From: Roseofilum halophilum BLCC-M91
GTDB lineage: Bacteria > Cyanobacteriota > Cyanobacteriia > Cyanobacteriales > Desertifilaceae
Reading direction: 5' to 3'
DNA: 64,000 nucleotides
Assembly (NCBI RefSeq): GCF_030068445.1
Contig: NZ_JAQPOK010000136.1
Coordinates: 1-64,000, forward strand
Made by a program: the position numbers and the translations under genes. The notes under the pieces are model-generated. The model was not told the origin of the DNA, made no database searches, and was given only the letters and a program-made list of their open reading frames with translations. Positions 34,594-42,738 of this stretch are shown in pieces (within the stretch, counting starts at the first letter, position 1; each line of letters begins with the position of its first letter).

Positions 34594-35913
34594 GTGACAC
34601 CACTATCTAAAATTGAAGCAGTCAGCGATCGGGCAGCTCACCAGACAAGCCACAGCGAAAACAACACCAAGACGGTTATTCTCGCTGGTGTGGTGGGAAA
34701 TGTGATCGAATGGTATGACTTTGCCCTCTATGGCTATCTAGCTCCCGTTATTTCTCTGCTATTTTTCCCCCATAATAATGAACTGGTCTCCCTGTTACAA
34801 ACCTATGGTGTGTTTGCAGCCGGGTTTATCATGCGACCTCTGGGGGCAGGGATTTTCGGTTATATTGGCGATCGCGTCAGTCGCCGCACAGAACTCTTTA
34901 TTTCCGTCATCCTAATGGCAATTCCCACATTCCTGCTAGGTCTCTTGCCTACCTATAAACAAATTGGGATTGCCGCACCAATGATATTAATATTACTCAG
35001 ATTAGTCCAGGGATTATCCGTCGGCGGTGAATTCACCGGATCGGTCACCTATGTCGCTGAAACCGCACCTCAAACTCGGCGCGGCTTCACCACTAGCTTC
35101 GTCAATGTGGGGTCTACCATCGGCTTATTGTTAGGCTTAGGGATTGTTACCCTCCTCACCCATCTGCTCTCCGATGCCGACCTACAAAATTGGGGCTGGC
35201 GCTTACCCTTCTTATTTGGCGGTATATTAGGATTGACTGGACTCTACATTCGTACAAATCTCCCCGATTCAGAAGTCTTTGAAGAACACCAGCAAGAAAG
35301 GCAAGTTCCCCTACTCAAGGCCCTAAGACAATCTCTAGTCCCTATGCTACAAGCAATGTTTTATGCCGGGGCCTATAGTGCTACCTATTACATTATTATG
35401 GTCTATATTCCGACTTACTTAGATCGGTTCAGCGATATACCCCGTGGCAGCGTTTTAGGAGTCAATGTAGTTGCCCTAGTGATCCAGATCGGGCTACTTC
35501 CCCTCTTCGGTTGGTTATCCGATAGTACCCTACGTCGTAAACCCTTGTTGTTGCTGGCAACCCTGATTGTGGGGCTATTGAGTTTTCCTGGATTCTGGCT
35601 ATTGTTGCAACCGCATAATTACGAGGTCTGGTTGGCTCAAATCCTATTGGCAGTCTCGATTGTACCCTTGTTAGCCACTTCTCCAGTGATGATGGTGGAA
35701 CTGTTCCCCACAGAGACTCGCCTAACAGCCTATTCTCTCTCCTTCAACCTGGGAGCAAGTATTATGGGGGGAACGTCTCTATTGGTCTGTACTTGGCTAA
35801 TTGATATCAGTGGTAATGTTTATGCCCCTGCCATTTATTTAGCGATCGGTGCTTTGATCAGTGCCATAACTTTGGGATTTATGAGCGATCGCAGCCGCGA
35901 ACCCCTACGGTAG
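34594..35913 (+). CDS. MFS transporter, metabolite:H+ symporter (MHS) type
   Basis: 439 residues, GTG start. About 12 membrane segments. The MHS/ProP-type signature is NVIEWYDFALYGYLAP in TM1, with GYIGDRVSRR in the loop 2-3 position and LRLVQGLSVGGEF in TM4. It would take up an organic acid, betaine or proline-like solute with protons; the substrate cannot be read from sequence. It is a lone gene. Confidence 0.9.
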   Translation: MTPLSKIEAVSDRAAHQTSHSENNTKTVILAGVVGNVIEWYDFALYGYLAPVISLLFFPHNNELVSLLQTYGVFAAGFIMRPLGAGIFGYIGDRVSRRTELFISVILMAIPTFLLGLLPTYKQIGIAAPMILILLRLVQGLSVGGEFTGSVTYVAETAPQTRRGFTTSFVNVGSTIGLLLGLGIVTLLTHLLSDADLQNWGWRLPFLFGGILGLTGLYIRTNLPDSEVFEEHQQERQVPLLKALRQSLVPMLQAMFYAGAYSATYYIIMVYIPTYLDRFSDIPRGSVLGVNVVALVIQIGLLPLFGWLSDSTLRRKPLLLLATLIVGLLSFPGFWLLLQPHNYEVWLAQILLAVSIVPLLATSPVMMVELFPTETRLTAYSLSFNLGASIMGGTSLLVCTWLIDISGNVYAPAIYLAIGALISAITLGFMSDRSREPLR

Positions 35914-36041
35914 AGAAACTCTGTTTATATTCCACTCGCTCACCCTAGCGATCGCCACACCGTGTAGAAAGGGCTGATTCTCGCAGAAAGCTTAATTCCA
36001 AAAAAATATCCCCAACTGCCGATTAAAGTGCTATCCTAGAG

Positions 36042-36143
36042 TGCAGACCCGGACTTATGCGATTACAACGCCCAAACCTTGTCAGGACCGGAAGGTAGCA
36101 GCAATACGGGATGCTTGTAATAGGCGTAAACTCCGGGTCGCCC
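36042..36143 (+). ncRNA. ffs: Signal recognition particle RNA (4.5S type)
   Basis: The conserved apical loop and asymmetric loop of SRP helix 8 are present: TTGTCAGGACCGGAAGGTAGC followed by AGCAATACGGGA. The outer arms GACCCGG (36046-36052) and CCGGGTC (36133-36139) pair, giving the usual hairpin of about 100 nt. It guides the Ffh protein to signal sequences. Exact ends are estimated. The following gene begins 22 bp later. Confidence 0.93.
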
Positions 36144-36164
36144 TGTGTCAGAAGAGGTTGGAAG

Positions 36165-36548
36165 ATGCCAGGTTTAGGAGATTTCGTCAAGAAAGCATTC
36201 TATATGGGAGTTGGGGTGGCATCCTATGCAGGGGAAAAGGCCGGAACGGCGATCTCTGATTTGCGCCCCCAAGCACAAAAACTGGCCAACGAAATGGTAG
36301 AGCGGGGAGAAATAACTGCCGAAGAAGCTCGACGAATGGTCGAAGAAATCGTTAACCGCGCCCAACAACAGGTTAATGAACAAGCTGAAGAAGCCAATGC
36401 AGAGGATAAACCCAAAGAACCTCGCCGGATTGAGATTTTAGATGATGACGATCCCGATCTGCCCACAGAGGAAGAGGCTCAAGTGAATGATTTACGGGAT
36501 CAGGTGAATCAACTCAAAGAAGAATTGAAGCAACTCCAACAAGATTAA
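36165..36548 (+). CDS. Phasin-like small helical protein
   Basis: 127 residues from ATG 36165 (MPGLGDFVKKAFYMGVGVAS). The N-terminal amphipathic region, the AQKLANEMVERGEITAEEAR helix and the C-terminal Glu/Gln coiled coil resemble cyanobacterial phasin-family proteins, some of which coat polyhydroxyalkanoate granules. It is not proven that this one does. The frame opens at 36111 inside the SRP RNA, but that start is rejected. It is 6 bp upstream of the next gene, a likely operon. Confidence 0.75.
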   Translation: MPGLGDFVKKAFYMGVGVASYAGEKAGTAISDLRPQAQKLANEMVERGEITAEEARRMVEEIVNRAQQQVNEQAEEANAEDKPKEPRRIEILDDDDPDLPTEEEAQVNDLRDQVNQLKEELKQLQQD

Positions 36549-36554
36549 GTGGTT

Positions 36555-36974
36555 ATGGAAGATTGGGAAAAAGACTGGCAGAATTTCTGTGAAAGCTTCA
36601 CTGCTGGAGTTGAGGAGTTGTTTCGGGAAGTCGAGGAAGAGTTAGGAGAGTGGGTGGGAGAGATCGCGGAACTCACCATCGAGATTGCTGAAACTCTCGA
36701 CGATTTGCTCTTTTCAGATTTAGACGCTTTTTTCAATGAATACATAGAACCCCTTGAGGACTCCAATCCAGATTCAAGGGAAGATGAGCCATTTTACCAC
36801 CCCTTTGCCGATGTCGATCGCCCTTCAAGTCATCAACCTCAAACTTGTGTGGGATGTCGTCATTACCATGGGCAAGTTTATGGGGGAAACCTGTTCGTCT
36901 GTGGGATGCATCCCTATGGGCCAGAAGATTCCTTTTGTCGCGACTGGGAAGGGATGGGGAATGGACAAAACTGA
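36555..36974 (+). CDS. Acidic protein with C-terminal Cys/His cluster
   Basis: 139 residues from ATG 36555. Residues 1-75 are an acidic amphipathic helix region (EELFREVEEELGEWVGEI). The C-terminus has CVGCRHYHG, then FVCGMHPYGP and FCRDWE, four cysteines and several histidines suited to a metal site. This is a recognisable cyanobacterial hypothetical family, with no function known to me. It directly follows the phasin-like gene. Confidence 0.82.
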   Translation: MEDWEKDWQNFCESFTAGVEELFREVEEELGEWVGEIAELTIEIAETLDDLLFSDLDAFFNEYIEPLEDSNPDSREDEPFYHPFADVDRPSSHQPQTCVGCRHYHGQVYGGNLFVCGMHPYGPEDSFCRDWEGMGNGQN

Positions 36975-37087
36975 GAGTTTGATGACCCTAACCCCTTAAC
37001 CGGACTTGAGGTGATGAGGTCGATTGGGAGTCTGGGGTTGATTTAATCAACAAGTTACGTTATACTACAAATGAAGTCGATCCAAGG

Positions 37088-37120
37088 TTGAGAACAGTTT
37101 GAGAACAGTTTGAGAACTGT
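37088..37120. promoter_or_regulatory. Three phased 11-bp direct repeats
   Basis: TTGAGAACAGT, TTGAGAACAGT and TTGAGAACTGT follow each other without gap (37088, 37099, 37110). The last two units also form the inverted repeat AACAGTT-TGAG-AACTGTT. An 11-bp direct repeat places sites on one face of the helix, as in OmpR/PhoB-type operators. The cognate protein is unknown. Confidence 0.5.
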
Positions 37121-37566
37121 TACTGTGGGATATCAGGAACTCCAGGGGCAAAAATTCGTCATCTCAACTTAGACCCATAGACAAAGGTTCGGCAATCTCG
37201 ATGGTGAACCGAACTGACACATTCTGGAAAATATTCGATCCTAGATCTTAGGAAAGGAGATGAGTTTTTGGAAGCTAACTCGGTACAAATACTTAATCTA
37301 ATTTGCGTAAGACAATTAAACTTCAAATTCACCTGAAAGGAGGAGGTATTTAACCAGAAGTTTAGTTTATTTTAGAGACAAAGCAAGTTAGACGACAACC
37401 CGAAATCCCCCATCCTGGTAAAGATTAAGTTGAAGTTAGGGAATGTCCCAACGGAACCAGGGGCCAAAAGGTGGATGAGCTGATTGCTCTAGTCCGAGTT
37501 GTCAAGATTTGGCGACAAATCGGGAACCCTAGAAATAGATATCTCCAATACTAGATGTCCGGGAAA

Positions 37567-37595
37567 CGTCTACGAAATCAAGTAGGCGATTTTTG
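37567..37595 (+). terminator. Attenuator-like hairpin ahead of the sigma gene
   Basis: CGTCTAC pairs with GTAGGCG (one G-T pair) around an 8-nt loop, then ATTTTTGG. It is placed 51 bp upstream of the sigma factor start and in the same direction, so it could end a leader RNA. Confidence 0.45.
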
Positions 37596-37645
37596 GCTCT
37601 CAAGTTTTTCTGCATTAACCCCGATCATTACGACTACCTAATCCT

Positions 37646-38629
37646 ATGCCTAAGACCATGACTAAGACCCAAACTAAGCCTCCTACCTATACGGCAGATA
37701 TGGTAAGGACATATCTACATGAAATCGGTCGTATTCCTCTGTTAACCCACGAGCAAGAGATTGTATTGGGTAAACAGGTTCAGCATATGATGCAGTTGAT
37801 GGAAGTTAAAGAGGAGCAAGAAGCCGAACTCGATCGCCCCATTAGCGACCAGGAATGGGCAGATCGAGTGGAGTTAGATCCTCAAGAGTTGGATCGCATT
37901 GTCAAGCAAGGTCAAAGAGCTAAACAAAAAATGATTGAAGCGAACTTGCGTCTGGTGGTGGCGATCGCCAAAAAATACCAGAAACGAAATATGGAGTTTC
38001 TGGACTTAATCCAAGAAGGAACCCTGGGCTTAGAACGGGGAGTCGAAAAATTTGACCCCATGAGGGGTTATAAATTTTCAACCTATGCCTATTGGTGGAT
38101 TCGCCAAGCCATTACGAGGGCGATCGCCCAACAAGGTCGCACCATTCGCCTGCCGATCCACATTACGGAGAAACTCAACAAAATCAAAAAAATACAACGA
38201 GAACTCTCCCAACAGCTCGGTCGCAGTGCAACTCCCACAGAAATTGGCCAAGCTTTAGACCTCAAACCAGCTCAAATCCGTGAATACCTTACCCTCTCCC
38301 GTCAACCGGTCTCCCTAGACCTACGGGTAGGAGATAACCAAGACACGGAACTCCAAGAACTCTTGGAAGACGATGGTATTTCTCCAGAACACTATGCCAC
38401 TCAAGAACTCCTGCGCCAAGATCTACACCATCTCATTGCTGACCTAACCCCTCAACAACAAGAGGTGTTGAACTTACGCTTTGGACTCACCGACGGTCAT
38501 GAGTTATCCCTGTCTCAAGTGGGTCAGCGCATGAGTTTAAGTCGGGAACGAGTCCGTCAACTCGAAAGACAAGCCTTAACCTACTTACGTCGCCATCGGG
38601 GTTTGGTTCGTGAGTATTTGGCCAGCTAA
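37646..38629 (+). CDS. Group 2 (sigma-70 family) RNA polymerase sigma factor
   Basis: 327 residues, the size of non-essential group 2 sigma factors, without the long N-terminal region of SigA. Region 1.2 is MVRTYLHEIGRIPLLT. Region 2 has NLRLVVAIAKKYQ, EFLDLIQEGTLGL and FSTYAYWWIRQAITRAI. Region 3 has IRLPIHITEKLNKIKK. Region 4.2 has LSLSQVGQRMSLSRERVRQLE. It directs polymerase to stress or dark/nutrient promoters. SigB, SigC, SigD and SigE types are not separable here. The unusually long upstream region suggests elaborate control. Confidence 0.93.
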   Translation: MPKTMTKTQTKPPTYTADMVRTYLHEIGRIPLLTHEQEIVLGKQVQHMMQLMEVKEEQEAELDRPISDQEWADRVELDPQELDRIVKQGQRAKQKMIEANLRLVVAIAKKYQKRNMEFLDLIQEGTLGLERGVEKFDPMRGYKFSTYAYWWIRQAITRAIAQQGRTIRLPIHITEKLNKIKKIQRELSQQLGRSATPTEIGQALDLKPAQIREYLTLSRQPVSLDLRVGDNQDTELQELLEDDGISPEHYATQELLRQDLHHLIADLTPQQQEVLNLRFGLTDGHELSLSQVGQRMSLSRERVRQLERQALTYLRRHRGLVREYLAS

Positions 38630-38651
38630 GGAGAGGGATTTCGTTCCCCTC

Positions 38652-38696
38652 CAGAAGCACCCATATACGACCCCAAATACTCCATGGGTGCTTCTG
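38652..38696. terminator. 13-bp perfect hairpin after the sigma gene
   Basis: CAGAAGCACCCAT (38652-38664) and ATGGGTGCTTCTG (38684-38696) are exact reverse complements with a 19-nt loop. It lies 22 bp after the sigma stop and contains the tempting ATG 38684, which is not a believable start. There is no T-run. Confidence 0.55.
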
Positions 38697-38755
38697 AATG
38701 TATGCATAACACGCTCATTGATCGATCCATAAAATCATTCAAGGAGGAGACCAGG

Positions 38756-39277
38756 GTGTTTCAATTTTTTTCATCTCAGATACAACGCTTGACTACAAGG
38801 TTAGCTCACTCTTCATCCCTGCTAACGCCTCTGGTGTTTGCCCTAGTAGTCTCCTTGGGAAATAGCGCTCCGTCCCTGGCTGAAACGGTTGCACAGTCGG
38901 AAACAGTTCCCCACTTTCCGGATGGGGTTTATTTTTATGGAGAATCACCCCAACGGGATCAACTCGGTCAAGGCTATATGGTGTTTGAAGCTCGCGAGCA
39001 AAAGCTGTTAGGAGCCTTTTATCTTCCCCGTTCGTCTTTTGATTGTTTCTATGGACAGGTGACTTCTAACGAGTTAGCCATGACTGTGATTCATAGTTAC
39101 GATCGCACTGCCCATGCCTATCAAATGGGGTTGGAACCGGTGGCGATCGCCTCTAGTGAGACTCTAGATACCCAAGACCTCCAGTTTAAGCCCCAAGGCT
39201 TTCACCGCATTCCAGAACTGAGCGATTTAGAGCATGAGATCCTAGAAACCTGTCGCCAAGATCTGCAAGACCATTAG
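38756..39277 (+). CDS. Secreted hypothetical protein
   Basis: 173 residues from GTG 38756, chosen because AGGAGGAG ends 6 bp before it. ATG starts at 38684 and 38702 lie in or next to a hairpin and lack a ribosome site. A signal peptide spans about 1-41 (hydrophobic LLTPLVFALVVSL, then SAPSLA). The mature part has FPDGVYFYGESPQRDQLGQG and YMVFEAREQKLLGAFYLP. This looks like a conserved cyanobacterial exported family with no known role. Confidence 0.75.
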   Translation: MFQFFSSQIQRLTTRLAHSSSLLTPLVFALVVSLGNSAPSLAETVAQSETVPHFPDGVYFYGESPQRDQLGQGYMVFEAREQKLLGAFYLPRSSFDCFYGQVTSNELAMTVIHSYDRTAHAYQMGLEPVAIASSETLDTQDLQFKPQGFHRIPELSDLEHEILETCRQDLQDH

Positions 39278-39292
39278 ATTGGAGAAGAATTA

Positions 39293-39323
39293 GAGTCAAC
39301 AACGGGATCGTCATTGTTGGCTC
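39293..39323. terminator. Hairpin between convergent genes
   Basis: GAGTCAACAA pairs with TTGTTGGCTC (one G-T pair) around an 11-nt loop. It stands between the secreted protein gene and the convergent acyltransferase gene and could end both transcripts. Confidence 0.4.
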
Positions 39324-39364
39324 AGTTTACCACTTCAATTCAATCGTATTGACTATTGACTGCT

Positions 39365-40465
39365 TTATCCTTTGATCCACTTTCTGAGTTGACGATCGCA
39401 AAACACAAATAAACCAGTATATCCCCATAAGAGCATAGCGATACTTAGCATCAAAAACAATATTTTTGGATAAGTGGATATACTAACATATTTATTAAGT
39501 TGACGAAAGGCAACGAAAAATAAGGGTTGATGAATTAGGTAAATTTGATACGAATATAGACCTAACAAAGAAAGGAAACTTAACAGCCAAACAACAGGTT
39601 TTATTCTTTTTCTTTTGTCCAACCATACAAACATACTCTGAAGTGCGACAAAAAACAACGGAGTAAACAGCATGTCAAAACCGAGCATATAGCGAAAATC
39701 AAAGCCTGATTTTCCTAAGTAAATATAAACAATAAATCCCAGCAAAAAGACAAGTAAAGTCCACCAGTAATCTATCTTTCTAAATCCATCATGGTAGAAA
39801 TAGATAATCCCCCAATACAATCCCAAGCCAAATTGAAAAATATAACTTCCCAGAAAATCATTCTGCAATAAGTACCAATACAGATCTGAGCTTGTATCTG
39901 TATTAAAACACAGCACTTTAGTTACCACTCCTAAAAATAGAGTTACAATCAGAAGTATTATCGGTTTACTCTGAGAAATGCGGAAAATAAGTGGCGTAAC
40001 TAAGTAGGCTTGTAAAATAACCGTAAAAAACCAAAATCCAGGATTAATAGATTGGAAGGTATAACCGGCTAAACCCGCTACACTGAGCAAAAAATCTGGG
40101 AAAATATATTTTTGAGGATAGGACAGAAGAAAATATAACACTAAACTAAAAATAACAGCCAATAAATAGGTGGGATAAAGACGATTTAAGCGCTTGATTA
40201 GCCACGATCTCCAGTCAAAATGAATCGTAGGAAGTAAATTTTTCCTGGCCATGACATAAGTAATATTAAATCCAGCCATGACAAAAAAGATATCAACAGC
40301 AGCAAAACCCACTTTAGCACCTAGTTGGTCAAGGGTGACAACTAAGGGGATACGCTCAGGATAATTCTGGAAAAAATGAAAAAGTAAAATACCGAAAATT
40401 GCTAGACCTTTAATTTGGTCAATCCAATTGATTCGCTGTCCTGTTTGATTAGGTTGATTAGCCAT
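39365..40465 (-). CDS. Membrane acyltransferase, family 3 (OafA-like)
   Basis: 366 residues with about ten membrane segments. The N-terminal catalytic region has WIDQIKGLAIFGILLFHFF (conserved His) and FAAVDIFFVMAGF, typical of acyltransferase-3 enzymes that put acetyl or other acyl groups on polysaccharides. It is the last gene of the exopolysaccharide operon, 23 bp after the deacetylase. Confidence 0.9.
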   Translation of the reverse strand: MANQPNQTGQRINWIDQIKGLAIFGILLFHFFQNYPERIPLVVTLDQLGAKVGFAAVDIFFVMAGFNITYVMARKNLLPTIHFDWRSWLIKRLNRLYPTYLLAVIFSLVLYFLLSYPQKYIFPDFLLSVAGLAGYTFQSINPGFWFFTVILQAYLVTPLIFRISQSKPIILLIVTLFLGVVTKVLCFNTDTSSDLYWYLLQNDFLGSYIFQFGLGLYWGIIYFYHDGFRKIDYWWTLLVFLLGFIVYIYLGKSGFDFRYMLGFDMLFTPLFFVALQSMFVWLDKRKRIKPVVWLLSFLSLLGLYSYQIYLIHQPLFFVAFRQLNKYVSISTYPKILFLMLSIAMLLWGYTGLFVFCDRQLRKWIKG

Positions 40466-40488
40466 AAGAATTCCATTAAAACTTAATG

Positions 40489-41388
40489 TTACAAAAAATC
40501 AGCAAAAATATTAAAAAACATCCTTCCTGTATAAGATTGAGGATTTTGAGTAAGTTCAGAAGAAAATTCTGCAATTTTTATTAAATCCTCTGGCGTATCT
40601 TTTTGAGTTACTCGAACTCTTGGTAGAGTATACGGATTTTGATTATAACCTAACTTAAAAATTTGGTGATTGTATAGATATCCTGATTGATAATATCTGG
40701 CTACAGAATTTTGGATCGAAGGATTGAAGTCATTATAAGCGTAAGCAATATGAGATACAGTCTTGGAATAATGGGAATTAGCTTGATCGTCAAGACAGGA
40801 TCTTAAAATGCTTTGACCTTTGGATAACTCTATGGTTAATTGATCGGGATCTAAGTGTGTTAATCTTCGATGTCTCCATCCATGAGATTGAATATCAAAA
40901 AAATCACTTTCTATTCCTTGTTTTAGTTCTTCGCAAGTTGCATACTTTTTTGATTTTTCATGAGTCATAAACCTTGAATTTACAAATAGAGTTACTGTTA
41001 ATTGCTTATGATATTTTTGAGAAAGTTTTCTGAGTAAAGGGAGGACTTGAGTATACATGCTTTTGTATCCATCATCAAATGAGATAAGAACTGCCTTTTT
41101 ACCGATATATTTTTGCGGAATTTTTTGTGACCGTTCTAAAAAATAGGCTTTAAGATCATCGGTAGATAAAAACCAATAATCATTTTTACACAGATATTCT
41201 AAGAATTTTTCTAACTTTTTAGTTTCGTAATCTAACCCATAATTCGTGGAAGATTCGACAACATCATGAAATCCAAACAGGGGGATTCTTGTGGTCTCTA
41301 GATTAAGCATAAGCCAGGGTTCTACACTTAAGGTGCTAGAGATCAAAAATATCAATATAATCACTAAATTCAAAAACCATCTAAGCAT
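40489..41388 (-). CDS. NodB-type polysaccharide deacetylase
   Basis: 299 residues. One N-terminal membrane segment or signal (about 5-22), then a NodB homology domain with LISFDDGYKSMY (metal-binding and catalytic Asp pair) and DIQSHGWRHRRLT (metal histidine). It would remove N-acetyl groups from an extracellular polysaccharide. It lies 11 bp after hpsP. Paired with the following acyltransferase, it suggests tailoring of the same polymer. Confidence 0.9.
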   Translation of the reverse strand: MLRWFLNLVIILIFLISSTLSVEPWLMLNLETTRIPLFGFHDVVESSTNYGLDYETKKLEKFLEYLCKNDYWFLSTDDLKAYFLERSQKIPQKYIGKKAVLISFDDGYKSMYTQVLPLLRKLSQKYHKQLTVTLFVNSRFMTHEKSKKYATCEELKQGIESDFFDIQSHGWRHRRLTHLDPDQLTIELSKGQSILRSCLDDQANSHYSKTVSHIAYAYNDFNPSIQNSVARYYQSGYLYNHQIFKLGYNQNPYTLPRVRVTQKDTPEDLIKIAEFSSELTQNPQSYTGRMFFNIFADFL

Positions 41389-41399
41389 GGAAACTTATC

Positions 41400-42569
41400 T
41401 TAAAGAAATTGTTGGTAAACCTCGATCATTTGTTGGGCGATCGCCGGCCAGCTATAGTGAGTGTTTGCATAGTCTGCGCCTGCTGCTCCCCGTTTGAGTC
41501 GTTCTTGGCGATCGCTCAAAGCCAGTCGTAAACTACCGGTTAAGGAATCGACATCACAACCACACACCCATCCAGCCGCCGATTTTTGGATATCTTCCCA
41601 AATATAAACCCCTGTGGAGATGACGACAGGGGTTCCGGAGGCGATCGCCTCCGCTACAGCAATGCCAAAATTCTCATAGTAGGACGGCAACACAAACAGA
41701 TCCGCATCGCGCAACAGTGCCCCTTTCTCCTCACCCCGGACAAACCCCGGAAACTGGGTACAGGGGGCTAAGGGAGAGGATTTGATCTGCTGTTTAATTT
41801 GCTCCACATAGGCAGTATTTTGGGGGTTTCCACCCGCTAAAACCAATTCAAAGTCAAATTTTTCATTCACCAGGGTTTCCAGGGCAGGAAGGAGCAAATC
41901 CAAGCCCTTTTTCGGGTCAATTCTCGACATATAGAGAATCAGGGGTTTATCGGCAGGGATATTCAGGTTGGCTCTAGCCTTTCCCGGTTCTGGCAGTTGG
42001 GGCAGTTGTACGCCCAAGGGAACTACTACGCTAGGGGTTTGGGTTCCGAAGCGATCGGAAATTTTCGCTTCAATGCTACTGGTAAAATGGATGGCGGCTG
42101 CTCCAGCGATATTGGGTTTTTCCCACAAAGCAGTATAGATGCGTTTAAGCTGTCGTTTTTTGCGTAAGTCCGCCGGATCTAAGGTTCCCAGAGGACGCAT
42201 AATATAAGGTAGTCCTTTCTGGCGGGCGATCGTTGCAGCAGCCGAACTAACCGGAGAAAACAGGGCATGAATATGGGCAATATCATACTCCGAGGCATGT
42301 TCAGACAACCAGTTTAATAAATCTAGGGAAAACTTGTAGCGTCGGAACGGAGAACAGCGAAAGTAACGAATAGAATAACCATTTTCCTCCACAGGGCGGT
42401 CTAGGGGCACATCTAAGGGCGCTTCCCCCGTATCCCCATTGGAATCTGTAGTTAAGATCGTCACCTCCATATCCGGCTCATGACTCAAGGCCGCAGATAA
42501 CCCTTTAACCATCTGACTGGGGCCACCATAAACAAGAGAAATGGAAGGAACAATTTGTAAAACACGCAT
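41400..42569 (-). CDS. hpsP: GT4 glycosyltransferase, HpsP-like
   Basis: 389 residues, GT-B fold. N-terminal MRVLQIVPSISLVYGGPS, the central nucleotide-sugar site LYMSRIDPKKGLDLLL, and the C-terminal ENFGIAVAEAIASGTPVV (EX7E motif). The order hpsL-hpsN-hpsO-this gene matches my recollection of the Nostoc punctiforme hormogonium polysaccharide cluster, hence the symbol. The exact name is less certain than the enzyme class. Confidence 0.75.
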   Translation of the reverse strand: MRVLQIVPSISLVYGGPSQMVKGLSAALSHEPDMEVTILTTDSNGDTGEAPLDVPLDRPVEENGYSIRYFRCSPFRRYKFSLDLLNWLSEHASEYDIAHIHALFSPVSSAAATIARQKGLPYIMRPLGTLDPADLRKKRQLKRIYTALWEKPNIAGAAAIHFTSSIEAKISDRFGTQTPSVVVPLGVQLPQLPEPGKARANLNIPADKPLILYMSRIDPKKGLDLLLPALETLVNEKFDFELVLAGGNPQNTAYVEQIKQQIKSSPLAPCTQFPGFVRGEEKGALLRDADLFVLPSYYENFGIAVAEAIASGTPVVISTGVYIWEDIQKSAAGWVCGCDVDSLTGSLRLALSDRQERLKRGAAGADYANTHYSWPAIAQQMIEVYQQFL

Positions 42570-42613
42570 TATGGTTAAGAAGATAGAATTTTTATAGCAG
42601 ATGTACAGAATTT

Positions 42614-42720
42614 CCCCTCATCCCCCAGCCCCTGCTCCCGCAGGCGCTGTCCTGAGCGAAGTCGAAGGGAGAAGGGGAGAAAAGTCCCTCTCCCTTGGGA
42701 GAGGGATATAGGGAGAGGGC
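42614..42720. repeat. Dispersed CCCTCATCCCC repeat, copy 1
   Basis: This element begins CCCCTCATCCCCCAGCCCC, includes an inverted GGAGAAGGGGAGAAAAGTCC block, and ends GAGGGATATAGGGAGAGGGC. It matches 55877-55959, with an extra GCGCTGTCCTGAGCGAAGTC insert here. It fills the hpsO-hpsP gap. Confidence 0.75.
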
Positions 42721-42738
42721 AAGATATCCGCTAAAAAT

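Larger units (their letters stand above)
36975..37645. other. 670-bp leader region of the sigma factor gene
   Basis: No credible gene in any frame. It holds three 11-bp direct repeats (37088-37120), a strong AAAGGAGGAGG purine stretch at 37336-37346 with no following frame, and an attenuator-like hairpin (37567-37595) 51 bp before the sigma gene. A long untranslated leader or a separate small RNA are both possible. Confidence 0.6.

Noticed and set aside
36111-36164. Upstream start for the phasin-like gene
   Set aside because: It lies inside the SRP RNA gene; ATG 36165 gives the conserved-looking start.
38684-38755. ATG starts at 38684 and 38702 for the secreted protein
   Set aside because: They sit in or beside a perfect hairpin without a ribosome site, and would put 24 polar residues before the signal peptide; GTG 38756 has AGGAGGAG in front.
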